Shown here piece by piece: positions 6,900 to 14,179 of a stretch of 14,218 bases of DNA (the stretch's first letter is position 1; each line of letters opens with the position of its first letter). The notes beneath the pieces are model-generated. The model worked only from the letters and a program-made list of their open reading frames with translations. It was not told the origin of the DNA and did not search any database. This DNA is from an uncultured Eubacteriales bacterium. Its GTDB lineage: Bacteria; Bacillota; Clostridia; Lachnospirales; Anaerotignaceae. Location of the stretch: positions 1-14,218 of the forward strand of contig URCD01000058.1 of the NCBI GenBank assembly GCA_900546215.1, written 5' to 3'. Both the position numbers and the translations under genes were made by a program.

Positions 6900-8453
6900 T
6901 TAGTATATCTCGTCTCCCTCATTAACCTCGGAGGCATTTGTAATTATTTTATCGTAAGCCTTAAGCGATGAAGCCGCCGCATCGGCTATTGTATACTGGC
7001 TGTTTTGCCCAAGAACGCTTATCCCTGCAAATTTAGCATATGCTCCGTTAGCTGTCAGCACGCCTACCTTTGTGGATACCTCGCTAAGCCTGTATTCAAC
7101 CGCACTTTCTCCTGTGCCGTTTAACACAATATCCCCTATTTTAAGGGCGTCAAAATCCTGTCTGATATACGCGAACTTATCGTCTGTACTCTCAACGGTC
7201 ACCTTAACAAGCTCGTCGCTGCCATTGGTTCTTTTAACTACGCTTTTTCCGCTTAAGCTTTCAACTATGCAGCCTAATGGCATTTTTATAAATGTCTTTT
7301 CCAATATTGCAGTGTTAGGTATTTTAAGGCCTTCATACGTGCTGTCAGTAATGTAAAATTCTATCGTTCTGACACTCATAAAATCCTGAAGGTTTTTATT
7401 TGTTTTGAAAATTACATATGTTTTTGAGTCTCCTGCCGTCATTGAATTAATGGTCACATCTACAGATGTTTCACTTTTTCCCGAAACCGCCCTTATTTTC
7501 TTCGCGTCGCCAACCGTCCATTCGGAGGCTATAGAATTATCAATATAGGCGCCGATATACCAGTTGCTGTTTCTTATTATCTTAAAGACAGGATTTCCAG
7601 CTTCAACAGCAGTTGTTTTGGAAAGATATGTAATATCATAAGAAGCCCTAATATCCTTCTCCGTTATATCAGCCATAGTATCAGGCGTAAACTTTTCCTC
7701 GTTTCCGTCATAAGAAAGCACTAAAATACCGCTTTGTGCAGCAGCAAGGTTTTCTGTGCTGTTTGTTAACTGCGTCTGATAAGTCCTTCTTTGTGATGCC
7801 AGGGAATCTGAGCTTTCGCTGTTTTCGTTAACCCATATATCTGTCCTTATATTCATCTGTGTTTGAACGGCATTTCTCATTGTATATACGCTGTTGTAAT
7901 TCTGGGCGGCAATACCTGTCTGTCCGGAAATTACAGCCGCTGAAATGCTGTTTTCGGCACGAGTTATATCATCTTTATACTTAGATATATCAACACGGTT
8001 TTTTTGTGTTTCTATAATACTTTCATCAATAGTCTGAAGCCTGTCCTCTGCCTTTCTTGCCGTCTCGCTTTCTCTTACAGTACATACGACCGCATTCTTT
8101 TTAACCTTATCTCCTTCAACATAATTAAATGTAGGTTCTCCGCCCTTCGTAGTGTTAACTACGTACTCGTCCCTAATAATTATTCCTTCAAAGGCATTAG
8201 GTATATCTATTGTTCCGTAATCAACTGTCTCTATTCCGATAGTTGTTCCTCCAGATGCAAAATCAATTGTATATTTTACAAGGTAAATCAATATAATAGC
8301 AAAAAGAACTATCGTAAGGACATTTATCGGAGAGCCCCTTCTTTTTCTCTTTTTAGGGCTTTTAGCTATCGGCATATCATCATAACTGTTTATCTGACGG
8401 GGAATGCCGTTACCCTTGCGTTTTACACCGCTATTCTTTTTACGCTGCGCCAT
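6900..8453 (-). CDS. HlyD-like membrane fusion (periplasmic adaptor) family protein
   Basis: The 517-residue protein has a very basic cytoplasmic head (about 1-40, many Lys and Arg), one membrane helix at about 43-66 (VLTIVLFAIILIYLVKY), then a long extracytoplasmic part. After the helix comes EGIIIRDEYVV at 89-99 and VEGDKVKKNAVVCTV at 112-126, a half-lipoyl pattern as in HlyD/membrane fusion proteins. A helical, probably coiled region follows (about 130-240), then beta-rich segments to the end. No ABC transporter or outer component gene is adjacent; it opens the yggS-sepF-yggT-ylmH string instead. The ATG at 8453 has GGGAGAG about 7 bases upstream, and a promoter lies at 8497-8525. An extracytoplasmic scaffold or envelope role linked to division is inferred from position only; export adaptor is the alternative. 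Substrate and partner are unknown. Confidence 0.72.
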   Translation of the reverse strand: MAQRKKNSGVKRKGNGIPRQINSYDDMPIAKSPKKRKRRGSPINVLTIVLFAIILIYLVKYTIDFASGGTTIGIETVDYGTIDIPNAFEGIIIRDEYVVNTTKGGEPTFNYVEGDKVKKNAVVCTVRESETARKAEDRLQTIDESIIETQKNRVDISKYKDDITRAENSISAAVISGQTGIAAQNYNSVYTMRNAVQTQMNIRTDIWVNENSESSDSLASQRRTYQTQLTNSTENLAAAQSGILVLSYDGNEEKFTPDTMADITEKDIRASYDITYLSKTTAVEAGNPVFKIIRNSNWYIGAYIDNSIASEWTVGDAKKIRAVSGKSETSVDVTINSMTAGDSKTYVIFKTNKNLQDFMSVRTIEFYITDSTYEGLKIPNTAILEKTFIKMPLGCIVESLSGKSVVKRTNGSDELVKVTVESTDDKFAYIRQDFDALKIGDIVLNGTGESAVEYRLSEVSTKVGVLTANGAYAKFAGISVLGQNSQYTIADAAASSLKAYDKIITNASEVNEGDEIY

Positions 8454-8496
8454 AGGTCACTCTCCCAAACTGTTAACATCTGATTTACAAAGTTTA

Positions 8497-8525
8497 ATTA
8501 TACTGCATTTCCTTCATTTAGTAAA
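8497..8525 (-). promoter_or_regulatory. Sigma-A promoter of the hlyD-like/yggS/sepF gene string
   Basis: On the minus strand a perfect -10 TATAAT (8502-8497) is preceded after 17 bases by TTTACT (8525-8520), matching four of six -35 bases. Transcription would start near 8490, about 37 bases before the ATG at 8453. It lies just downstream of the hydrogenase operon terminator, as expected for a new unit. Inferred from consensus match only. Confidence 0.65.
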
Positions 8526-8599
8526 CAATTTTGTAATACAAAAACCCTTACCAATACTTAAAAGAACCTGTATTTTAAAATAATAAAACACTACAATAC

Positions 8600-8632
8600 A
8601 AAAAAAGCCGATAAAACTAATATTTTATCGGC
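8600..8632 (-). terminator. Rho-independent terminator of the hydrogenase operon
   Basis: Read on the minus strand, GCCGATAAAA and TTTTATCGGC (8632-8623 and 8616-8607) form a perfect 10-base-pair stem with a six-base loop, followed by seven T residues (8606-8600). It lies 14 bases after the stop of the group B hydrogenase gene, so it closes that operon and insulates the division gene string downstream. The plus-strand side has no T tract, so it should act in one direction. Confidence 0.92.
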
Positions 8633-8645
8633 CTGTTAAATACAT

Positions 8646-10109
8646 TTATTGTTTTCTTTCCAATTCAATTGAATCCAAGTCAAATACGCTTATAGCATCT
8701 ATACTGTTCTTTTCTTTGGAAAGCTTTCCATATTTATCTACCTGGCTTACATCTTTAGGACCATGAGAAAGTGAAGCGGCACCGCCTATACAGCCAAGCT
8801 TACATGCCATTCCCTCGATAAAATTGGCATCAAGCCTTCCAGCCTTTGCAAGCCTGAGTATTTTTGTACACGCATCCAATCCGTCGACTGCCACAGGCTT
8901 AAAATCTATATCAAGCTTTTCATGCTCCACAACCTGTTTTACAGCTTCGGCAACTCCTCCGCTTCTTGCAAAAATCCTTCCAAAGAAAGACGCATTGTCA
9001 AGAGCGCTGTCCTCACATTCCTCAAGGTTTATATTCATAGCGTCAAGCATAGCCGCAAGCTCTTCAAACGTTATAACAAGGTCTACCGCATCTCTAAGGT
9101 CATCCTTCTTTATCTCCATTTTCTTGGCGGTACATGGTCCTATGAATACAATTTTCGCGCTCTCATCCATACTTTTAATAAGTCTGGCAGCCGCAATCAT
9201 AGGAGAAACAGTGTTTGATACATGCCCCATTAAGTCCGGAAACGCTTTGCTGACATAATCGACAAAGGCAGGACAGCAGCTTGTGGTTTTCCACTTCATT
9301 TCCTCAGCAGTTTCAGCAAACTCATGCGCTTCATGATATGACACAATATCAGCCCCAAGTGCAGCCTCAACCGCGTGGAAAAATCCTATTTTTTCTATTC
9401 CTGATATAACCTGTTCTATTCTCGCATTTGTAAACTGTGACGAAACAGCAGGTGCTATTATCGCGTAAACCTTATATTTGGTATTATTTTCAGATTCCTT
9501 TAAAAGCTTAAGCACGTCAAGTACAAAGGGCTTGTCCACAATCGCGCCGAAAGGACACATGTGGACACATGCTCCGCATGAAACACATTTACTGTCGTCT
9601 ATATACGCCTTTCTGTCTTCATCAATTTTTATCGCTCCTATTTCACATGAGCGAATACATGGACGCTGCACATCGCTGATTGCGTTATAAGGGCAAGCAT
9701 CATGGCATCTTCCGCACTCAATACATTTTTCCTGATTTATGTAAGCATGATGATTCACAATAAATATAGCGTCCTTAGGACATACCTCATGGCATTTATG
9801 CGCCAGACACCCACGGCACGCCTCAGTTACCATAAACCGGTTTACAGGACATTCATCACAGGCGTCTTGAAGAATATTAATAACATTTGTTCCTTTTAAA
9901 GGCTCTATTGCATTCTTAGCCCTTTCCTTAATGATATGCCTTTCCTTATAAATACAGCAGCGCGTCACAGGTTTAGGACCGGGCGCCAGTTTTTCAGCAA
10001 TTTCATCAAGGGAGCTGTCCAGCGTTCCGTTTATAAACCTTTCAGTTATCTCTTTATTTACGAGATATTTTGTAAATTGAACATTACTTTCAAATTTTTT
10101 AATATTCAT
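8646..10109 (-). CDS. [FeFe]-hydrogenase, group B type, monomeric with ferredoxin-like domains
   Basis: The protein (487 residues) is a cytoplasmic iron-only hydrogenase, able in principle to form or oxidise H2 with ferredoxin as partner. After an N-terminal region with Cys-Cys at 52-53, Cys-rich motifs for [4Fe-4S] clusters occupy about 84-190: CRGCLAHKCHEVCP, CIECGRCHDACP, a CIRSC pair and CVSCGACVHMCP. The H-domain carries all three signatures: L1 TSCCP at 276-280 with both the proton-transfer and cluster cysteines, L2 GPCTAKK at 324-330, and L3 MACKLGC at 434-440. So the catalytic Cys set and the L2 Lys are intact, unlike in the sensory hydrogenase encoded upstream. The variants TSCCPAF and GPCTAKK fit the group B clade as I recall it. 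The ATG at 10109 has GAGGT about 8 bases upstream; a TTG at 10124 overlaps that site. It is the last gene of its operon, 28 bases after the phosphatase gene. Physiological role of group B enzymes is not settled. Confidence 0.9.
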   Translation of the reverse strand: MNIKKFESNVQFTKYLVNKEITERFINGTLDSSLDEIAEKLAPGPKPVTRCCIYKERHIIKERAKNAIEPLKGTNVINILQDACDECPVNRFMVTEACRGCLAHKCHEVCPKDAIFIVNHHAYINQEKCIECGRCHDACPYNAISDVQRPCIRSCEIGAIKIDEDRKAYIDDSKCVSCGACVHMCPFGAIVDKPFVLDVLKLLKESENNTKYKVYAIIAPAVSSQFTNARIEQVISGIEKIGFFHAVEAALGADIVSYHEAHEFAETAEEMKWKTTSCCPAFVDYVSKAFPDLMGHVSNTVSPMIAAARLIKSMDESAKIVFIGPCTAKKMEIKKDDLRDAVDLVITFEELAAMLDAMNINLEECEDSALDNASFFGRIFARSGGVAEAVKQVVEHEKLDIDFKPVAVDGLDACTKILRLAKAGRLDANFIEGMACKLGCIGGAASLSHGPKDVSQVDKYGKLSKEKNSIDAISVFDLDSIELERKQ

Positions 10110-10137
10110 ATATCTATACCTCAACAGTAGTATTCAA

Positions 10138-11307
10138 TCAGATGTACATAGTCTCGACATCCTTACCCATTTTTTCCAGTAAAAGCGTAAGCTCGTTCAT
10201 CTGATTTATTTTATAGGTAAAATCCATTTTAAACGCAAGGTCCTGATGTGCAGGATTTATTGCGGTTCCCTGATATATTTTAACACTGTCACAATCCTCT
10301 ATCAAAAGTCTCGCCAGCATTGACGCCGCATTTTTCTCATGCAGTCTTTTTTCTATTTTGGGATTGTAATCAGGTTTAACATATTCCCTTAATATATCTA
10401 TAGCCTTAGACAATGTTATAACGCCTTCAGTTACAAGCTCTACTCCTTCAATTTTTGCCACAGGAGGTATGTCCATTGTCATTGTTTCCATATCAAAATC
10501 CATTTCCGCATCAAGCAGTCTCGCGGCAATCTGAGCCGTTGTTCCACCGCATACAACGACCTTTTCTCCGGAGCGCAGTACCTTCTCAAATACAGCGGTA
10601 TCGTTTTTTCTGTCTCTCGGAGGTCCAAAAAACAAATTAATCACCTGCTGTTCCTTTATTTTAACCGCAAGGACAGATGTATCGTCCCCAGGCTCTCCCT
10701 CATAAAGCTCACTGCAGCAGTTGAGTATATCCTTAACAACCCTCTTGGTGGATGTGGACTCCTTTGACAAATCCCTGAGATATGAATTAACATTAACCCA
10801 TTCCCAGCCTAAATCAAGCGAGTGTCCAACGCCAGCATGGACAACTCCGTCGCTTACAACTACAAGCATTGTGTCTTTATCCATCTTAAAGCGGCTTTCG
10901 TATATATTTTTATCTCCTATAACCTTAAGCGTTTTCTCAATCGGGATGTCTTCTCCGTTTTTATGAAGAAATATTGACGGATTGTCAAACTCGGCTGCAT
11001 AGGCATCTCCGTCCCTGTATATTTTTATCAGGGTAAATGTGGAATACGCCAAATGCCTCTGACGGCATACAGGCAGAGTATGGACAATGGTGTCTATGGT
11101 CTCCTCCAGAGTAGAGCCTTCACGAAGCATTGTTATGGCAATTTTTGATGTAAGAGTTGAAAGTATATTGGCCTTTACACCGCTTCCAAGTCCGTCAGCA
11201 AGCACAAAAATTTTGCTGTCCTTAAGATTTGCCTGCTGTATGCAGTCTCCGCAGAGTTCCTCACAGTATTTTTTTAAGCTGTTGTATGAAGCATCTATAA
11301 AATACAC
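10138..11307 (-). CDS. SpoIIE-like PP2C-type serine/threonine phosphatase with extra C-terminal domain
   Basis: Residues about 1-220 form a SpoIIE/RsbU-type PP2C phosphatase domain. Metal-binding landmarks are LADGLGSG at 36-43 (Asp38), FDNPS at 107-111, VVSDGVVHAG at 150-159 (Asp153) and EPGDDTS at 205-211 (Asp208, Asp209). Such enzymes dephosphorylate Ser/Thr on partner proteins, often anti-anti-sigma factors. Residues about 222-389 form a second domain that I do not recognise, with VVCGGTTAQIAARLL at 250-264. No membrane segment or transmembrane sensor is present, so the input must come from another protein; the neighbouring PAS-containing hydrogenase is the obvious candidate. The start is a GTG at 11307, two bases after the hydS stop, with GAGGG about 11 bases upstream inside hydS, suggesting coupled translation. 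The same pairing is known from other sensory hydrogenase loci. No STAS-domain substrate is encoded in the window. Confidence 0.87.
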   Translation of the reverse strand: MYFIDASYNSLKKYCEELCGDCIQQANLKDSKIFVLADGLGSGVKANILSTLTSKIAITMLREGSTLEETIDTIVHTLPVCRQRHLAYSTFTLIKIYRDGDAYAAEFDNPSIFLHKNGEDIPIEKTLKVIGDKNIYESRFKMDKDTMLVVVSDGVVHAGVGHSLDLGWEWVNVNSYLRDLSKESTSTKRVVKDILNCCSELYEGEPGDDTSVLAVKIKEQQVINLFFGPPRDRKNDTAVFEKVLRSGEKVVVCGGTTAQIAARLLDAEMDFDMETMTMDIPPVAKIEGVELVTEGVITLSKAIDILREYVKPDYNPKIEKRLHEKNAASMLARLLIEDCDSVKIYQGTAINPAHQDLAFKMDFTYKINQMNELTLLLEKMGKDVETMYI

Positions 11308-11309
11308 TG

Positions 11310-13031
11310 TTATTCACCCTCTTCAAGAACGACCTTTTTAAGCTTATTAAGCGCCACCTTTGTCTCGGCGGTTGTCTCACCCAAAAGAGACGCTATTTCC
11401 TGCGCTACCATCATCTGCTTGTCTATAATCCTTTGGGTAACGTCAACTGTGTTTAATTTAAGCTTTTCAAGCTCGGCACGTCTTTTTTCAGCCTCTGTAA
11501 TATCCTGTATTGTGGCCATAAATTCGCCCTCATCCTTCATATACATGATATTCATCAGGCCTGTATATCCAAACTTTTCTATATTAATCTTCTCACCCAC
11601 TATATCATTGCCAGATTCATAAACCTGCTTGTAGTATTTTTCAGGTATGAATTCCGACACCGGCATTCCTACGGCATCATCAGCTTTGATATTTGAAATA
11701 CGCTCCGCAGCAGGGTTAATTCTTATAATATTCAAATCCATATCACATATGATAATGGCATTTCTGGCCGCCATAAATATGGCGCTGGTCATAGTTTCCG
11801 CCCTGCGCTTCATATAGGGCATGCACATATCAACCTGTGCCATTCCGCAAAGCACAGCCACAGCCTTCTCACGGCAGGAGTTATATCCGCATGCTCCGCA
11901 ATCCAGCTCGTCAGCGCGGCTGTTTTTTCCCATTTTAATAAGAGTTTCTTTTATTTCTTCATCACTAAACTGTGAATTTTTAATTTCCATAGGGCTGAAA
12001 TCAGCGTCAAACTTAACGCCTGACCAATTTATAATTTCGTCATTTTCTTCTCCGCCCATAAGTTTTTTTCGTTCATCTACATGACTCCTGAGCTTTTGCA
12101 GGCTGAGGAACATATTTGAGTTTTTTCCATGCATAAACGGTCCGTTCAGGCATGAGCCGTGGCACATTGCTATATCCGCAACCGTCCTATCAAGTATGCC
12201 GTCCTTCATTGCTTCAAGAAGTTCCCTTGTCTGCTCTGCTCCGTCAATGGAAACAAGGCTGTAATTCAAGCTGTTAGCCTTGACTATCAACCTGTCACAG
12301 GTTTTTCCCGGCATGGCATAATTCTTTCTTTCGCTTCCGGACAGCACATCCGGAAGCAGAGGCTCTAAGCTGGTATAGTCAATAAATCTTACCTTCATCA
12401 TTCTAAGCGCCTCAGAAAAGCTGATTGCCGCATCAAGACAGGTTTTGTCCGAATCCAGTGTTTCATACCTCCTGCTGAGACAAGGTCCTACATAAACCGT
12501 ATAACTTTTCGGATCTGAATGTTTAATAAGCTTCGCCAAAGCAACCGAAGGGGATACCACAGGTATTATGTACTTCACAAGTTCAGGATAATATTTGCAT
12601 ATATACAAATATACGGACGGACAGCCTGCTGTTATCATATATTTCAGATTTCTGTGATCCTCCATATATTCCATCTGTTCCTCCGTTATTTTAGCAGTAC
12701 TTGCCGCTATTTCCTGAACCGTATCAAAGCCCAGCTTCTTTAATCCCGCAACAAATTTCTCGGGCTCATCAAACATCGCAAGATATGACGAATCCAAAAT
12801 AGCTGTGACCTTTGTGCCGTCCTTAAGCCTGTCCGAAACATTTGCATAATCATTGTCAACGTTTCTGACATGTTTGGGACAGACAACAAAGCATTGCCCG
12901 CAGGCAATGCATTTCTCCATATCTATCTCGGCTTTGCCGCTTTGAAAACGAATGGCTTTGACAGGGCAATACCTGATACACTTATAGCAGTTCTTACAGT
13001 TATCGCTCTTCAAATCAAACATTCTTATCAT
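11310..13031 (-). CDS. hydS: Sensory [FeFe]-hydrogenase with Fe-S and PAS domains (HydS type, group C)
   Basis: The 573-residue protein has two [4Fe-4S] motifs at 12-22 and 41-51, a hydrogenase H-domain at about 70-310, an extra Fe-S domain with CGACGYNSC at 378-386 and Cys403, and a PAS domain at about 411-515, followed by a helical tail. H-cluster ligands remain: Cys137, Cys184, Cys290 and Cys294. The proton-transfer cysteine of TSCCP is Gly136 (TAGCP), the L2 Lys is Arg187 (PCLSRR), and L3 is MCHGSC. Loss of the proton-relay cysteine is typical of hydrogenases that sense rather than turn over H2, such as Thermotoga HydS. H2 or redox state is probably read at the H-domain and passed through PAS to the phosphatase encoded two bases downstream. 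The ATG at 13031 lies two bases after the ferredoxin gene stop, with AAAGGAG upstream; an ATG at 13022 is possible but worse spaced. Confidence 0.9.
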   Translation of the reverse strand: MIRMFDLKSDNCKNCYKCIRYCPVKAIRFQSGKAEIDMEKCIACGQCFVVCPKHVRNVDNDYANVSDRLKDGTKVTAILDSSYLAMFDEPEKFVAGLKKLGFDTVQEIAASTAKITEEQMEYMEDHRNLKYMITAGCPSVYLYICKYYPELVKYIIPVVSPSVALAKLIKHSDPKSYTVYVGPCLSRRYETLDSDKTCLDAAISFSEALRMMKVRFIDYTSLEPLLPDVLSGSERKNYAMPGKTCDRLIVKANSLNYSLVSIDGAEQTRELLEAMKDGILDRTVADIAMCHGSCLNGPFMHGKNSNMFLSLQKLRSHVDERKKLMGGEENDEIINWSGVKFDADFSPMEIKNSQFSDEEIKETLIKMGKNSRADELDCGACGYNSCREKAVAVLCGMAQVDMCMPYMKRRAETMTSAIFMAARNAIIICDMDLNIIRINPAAERISNIKADDAVGMPVSEFIPEKYYKQVYESGNDIVGEKINIEKFGYTGLMNIMYMKDEGEFMATIQDITEAEKRRAELEKLKLNTVDVTQRIIDKQMMVAQEIASLLGETTAETKVALNKLKKVVLEEGE

Positions 13032-13033
13032 AA

Positions 13034-13276
13034 TCAGATATTCTCCTTTATAACAGAGTTATAAAACTCTTCTGCGGTCGCAGGCTGAAGCGAATACATA
13101 TTGTCGTTATATGTTACAGCCACGGCTCCCTCACAGTTACCAAGACAGAAAGATGCTTTAACATTAACCTTATCGGAATTTCCATCCCTCTCTATAGATT
13201 TTTTAAGAATATTTATAATCTCATAAGAGCCCTTTAAATGACATGCGCTTCCGATACATACCTTTACAGTTTTCAT
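13034..13276 (-). CDS. Thioredoxin-like [2Fe-2S] ferredoxin (NuoE C-terminal-like)
   Basis: This small 80-residue protein has the C-x4-C and C-x3-C arrangement (CIGSAC at 6-11 and CLGNC at 43-47) of the thioredoxin-like [2Fe-2S] ferredoxins related to NuoE/HydC. It would carry one [2Fe-2S] cluster and pass electrons to or from the hydrogenases that follow. The open frame continues upstream to 13333, but the ATG at 13276 is clearly the start: AGGAGG lies 8 bases before it and the promoter at 13316-13343 falls inside the longer version. It ends two bases before hydS, with the hydS binding site inside its last codons. The same small gene precedes hydS in the Thermotoga locus, as I recall it. Confidence 0.9.
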   Translation of the reverse strand: MKTVKVCIGSACHLKGSYEIINILKKSIERDGNSDKVNVKASFCLGNCEGAVAVTYNDNMYSLQPATAEEFYNSVIKENI

Positions 13277-13315
13277 CAGAAAGACCTCCTTATTTATTTT
13301 TAAGTTACAGCTTAT

Positions 13316-13343
13316 ATTATAACAAATATGCATTGGTTGTCAA
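13316..13343 (-). promoter_or_regulatory. Strong sigma-A promoter of the hydS operon
   Basis: On the minus strand the sequence has a perfect -35 TTGACA (13343-13338), a 16-base spacer and a perfect -10 TATAAT (13321-13316), with a TG one base upstream of the -10 (extended -10). Transcription would begin near 13309, leaving a leader of about 33 bases before the ATG at 13276. Such a near-consensus promoter suggests high or repressor-controlled expression. No clear operator is seen. Confidence 0.85.
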
Positions 13344-13400
13344 AGGTTTGCATACAGTTAATACTTACAAATAAAAAAGCTTGAAAATGAGGTTGTTTTA

Positions 13401-13429
13401 TTTAAATTGAAGTCGATTTATGGTATTAT
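13401..13429 (+). promoter_or_regulatory. Putative mscL promoter (extended -10)
   Basis: TATTAT at 13424-13429 matches five of six -10 bases and has TG one base upstream (TGG, 13421-13423). TTTAAA at 13401-13406, 17 bases upstream of the -10, matches four of six -35 bases. Transcription would start near 13436, about 32 bases before the mscL ATG. It diverges from the hydS operon promoter, whose -35 lies about 58 bases away. Confidence 0.5.
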
Positions 13430-13467
13430 TTAATTATATATTTTATAAATGCAAAGGAGAATTTAAT

Positions 13468-13908
13468 ATGAGCCTTATATCAGAATTTAAAGAATTTGCC
13501 TCAAGGGGCAACGTTACGGATATGGCTGTCGGCATAATTGTTGGTTCTGCCTTCACAAGCATAGTAAATTCGCTTGTAAACGATATTATTATGCCGGTTG
13601 TCGGAAAGCTTACCGGAGGCCTGGACTACAGTTCATGGTTTATTGCCCTTGACGGAAACAAATATACTTCTTTGGAGGAAGCCTCAAAGGTGACAGCTGT
13701 TTTAAGCTACGGTAATTTTATATCTGCTGTCATTAATTTTTTAATTGTTGCCTTTGTTTTGTTTATGGTTATCAGAACTATAAACAGGCTTAAAAAGCCG
13801 GCCCCTCCCGCTGCGCCAGCTCCTGCGACAAAAATCTGTCCGTACTGCAAAAGTGAAATTTCCATAGACGCTACAAGATGTCCGCATTGTACATCAGAAT
13901 TAAAATAA
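13468..13908 (+). CDS. mscL: Large-conductance mechanosensitive channel MscL with C-terminal zinc ribbon
   Basis: MscL is a membrane channel that opens under high tension to release solutes during osmotic downshock. The N-terminal amphipathic helix (MSLISEFKEFASRGN) leads into the first helix with DMAVGIIVGSAFTSIVNSLVNDIIMP at 18-43, the family signature. A periplasmic-side loop spans about 48-78, and the second helix about 82-103. The usual charged C-terminal helical bundle is replaced by a Pro/Ala linker (111-120) and a zinc ribbon with Cys124, Cys127, Cys138 and Cys141 (CPYC and CPHC). The protein is 146 residues. The ATG at 13468 has AAAGGAG 8 bases upstream; an upstream in-frame ATG at 13420 lacks a binding site and lies within the promoter. 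It is alone on the plus strand, with its own promoter and terminator. Confidence 0.95.
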   Translation: MSLISEFKEFASRGNVTDMAVGIIVGSAFTSIVNSLVNDIIMPVVGKLTGGLDYSSWFIALDGNKYTSLEEASKVTAVLSYGNFISAVINFLIVAFVLFMVIRTINRLKKPAPPAAPAPATKICPYCKSEISIDATRCPHCTSELK

Positions 13909-13931
13909 GCCGTTAAACGGCTTATTTTTTT
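13906..13931 (+). terminator. Rho-independent terminator of mscL
   Basis: TAAGCCG (13906-13912) and CGGCTTA (13918-13924) pair perfectly around a five-base loop and are followed by seven T residues (13925-13931). The first three bases of the stem are the mscL stop codon, so the hairpin starts inside the gene's end. Confidence 0.92.
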
Positions 13932-13991
13932 GACTAATGGAGAAAACCGGATAAAACGGATTGCATAGGGTATACCAATCTGGCGTTGTTT

Positions 13992-14014
13992 ATTGAACAG
14001 GGTTCAATCTGTTC
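13992..14014. repeat. Two overlapping, mutually exclusive inverted repeats
   Basis: ATTGAAC (13992-13998) pairs with GTTCAAT (14002-14008) over a three-base gap. GAACAG (13995-14000) pairs with CTGTTC (14009-14014) over eight bases. The two hairpins share bases and cannot form together. No T tract follows, so it is not a terminator. It could be an operator-like dyad or chance; function unknown. Confidence 0.5.
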
Positions 14015-14154
14015 GTTAGAGCATCTTTACCTAACCTGCACCCCGTCTTTTAAATTTTCAAAACAGGTTTACAAGATACATGACTGAAATTTCATTTTCA
14101 CTATAAAAGGATTTATTTTTGGTATTAGTCAGCACCCAAAATATGAATAGCTTA

Positions 14155-14179
14155 AAAACGCAACCTAAAGTTGCGTTTT
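14155..14179. terminator. Hairpin, possible bidirectional terminator or leader structure
   Basis: AAAACGCAAC (14155-14164) and GTTGCGTTTT (14170-14179) form a perfect 10-base-pair stem with a five-base loop. The A and T runs in the stem provide a short T stretch in both directions (five on the minus strand, four on the plus strand). The T tracts are short, so termination may be weak. It could end a minus-strand gene whose TAG stop lies in the loop region at 14165-14167, or be a leader hairpin before a downstream plus-strand gene. Confidence 0.45.

Noticed and set aside
8004..8483. A 159-codon plus-strand open frame
   Set aside because: It is antisense to the HlyD-like gene, low in complexity, and lacks start signals.
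8463..8490. Rex-like operator near the hlyD-like promoter (TTGTAAA ... TTAACA)
   Set aside because: The half-sites are imperfect and the spacing is wrong for the known Rex consensus.
13034..13333. Longer 99-codon version of the ferredoxin gene
   Set aside because: Its extra N-terminus would be read from inside the promoter, and AGGAGG sits just before the ATG at 13276.
13991..14014. Possible tRNA T-arm (GGTTCAATC between paired AACAG and CTGTT)
   Set aside because: The loop has eight bases and no acceptor, anticodon or D arm can be fitted around it.
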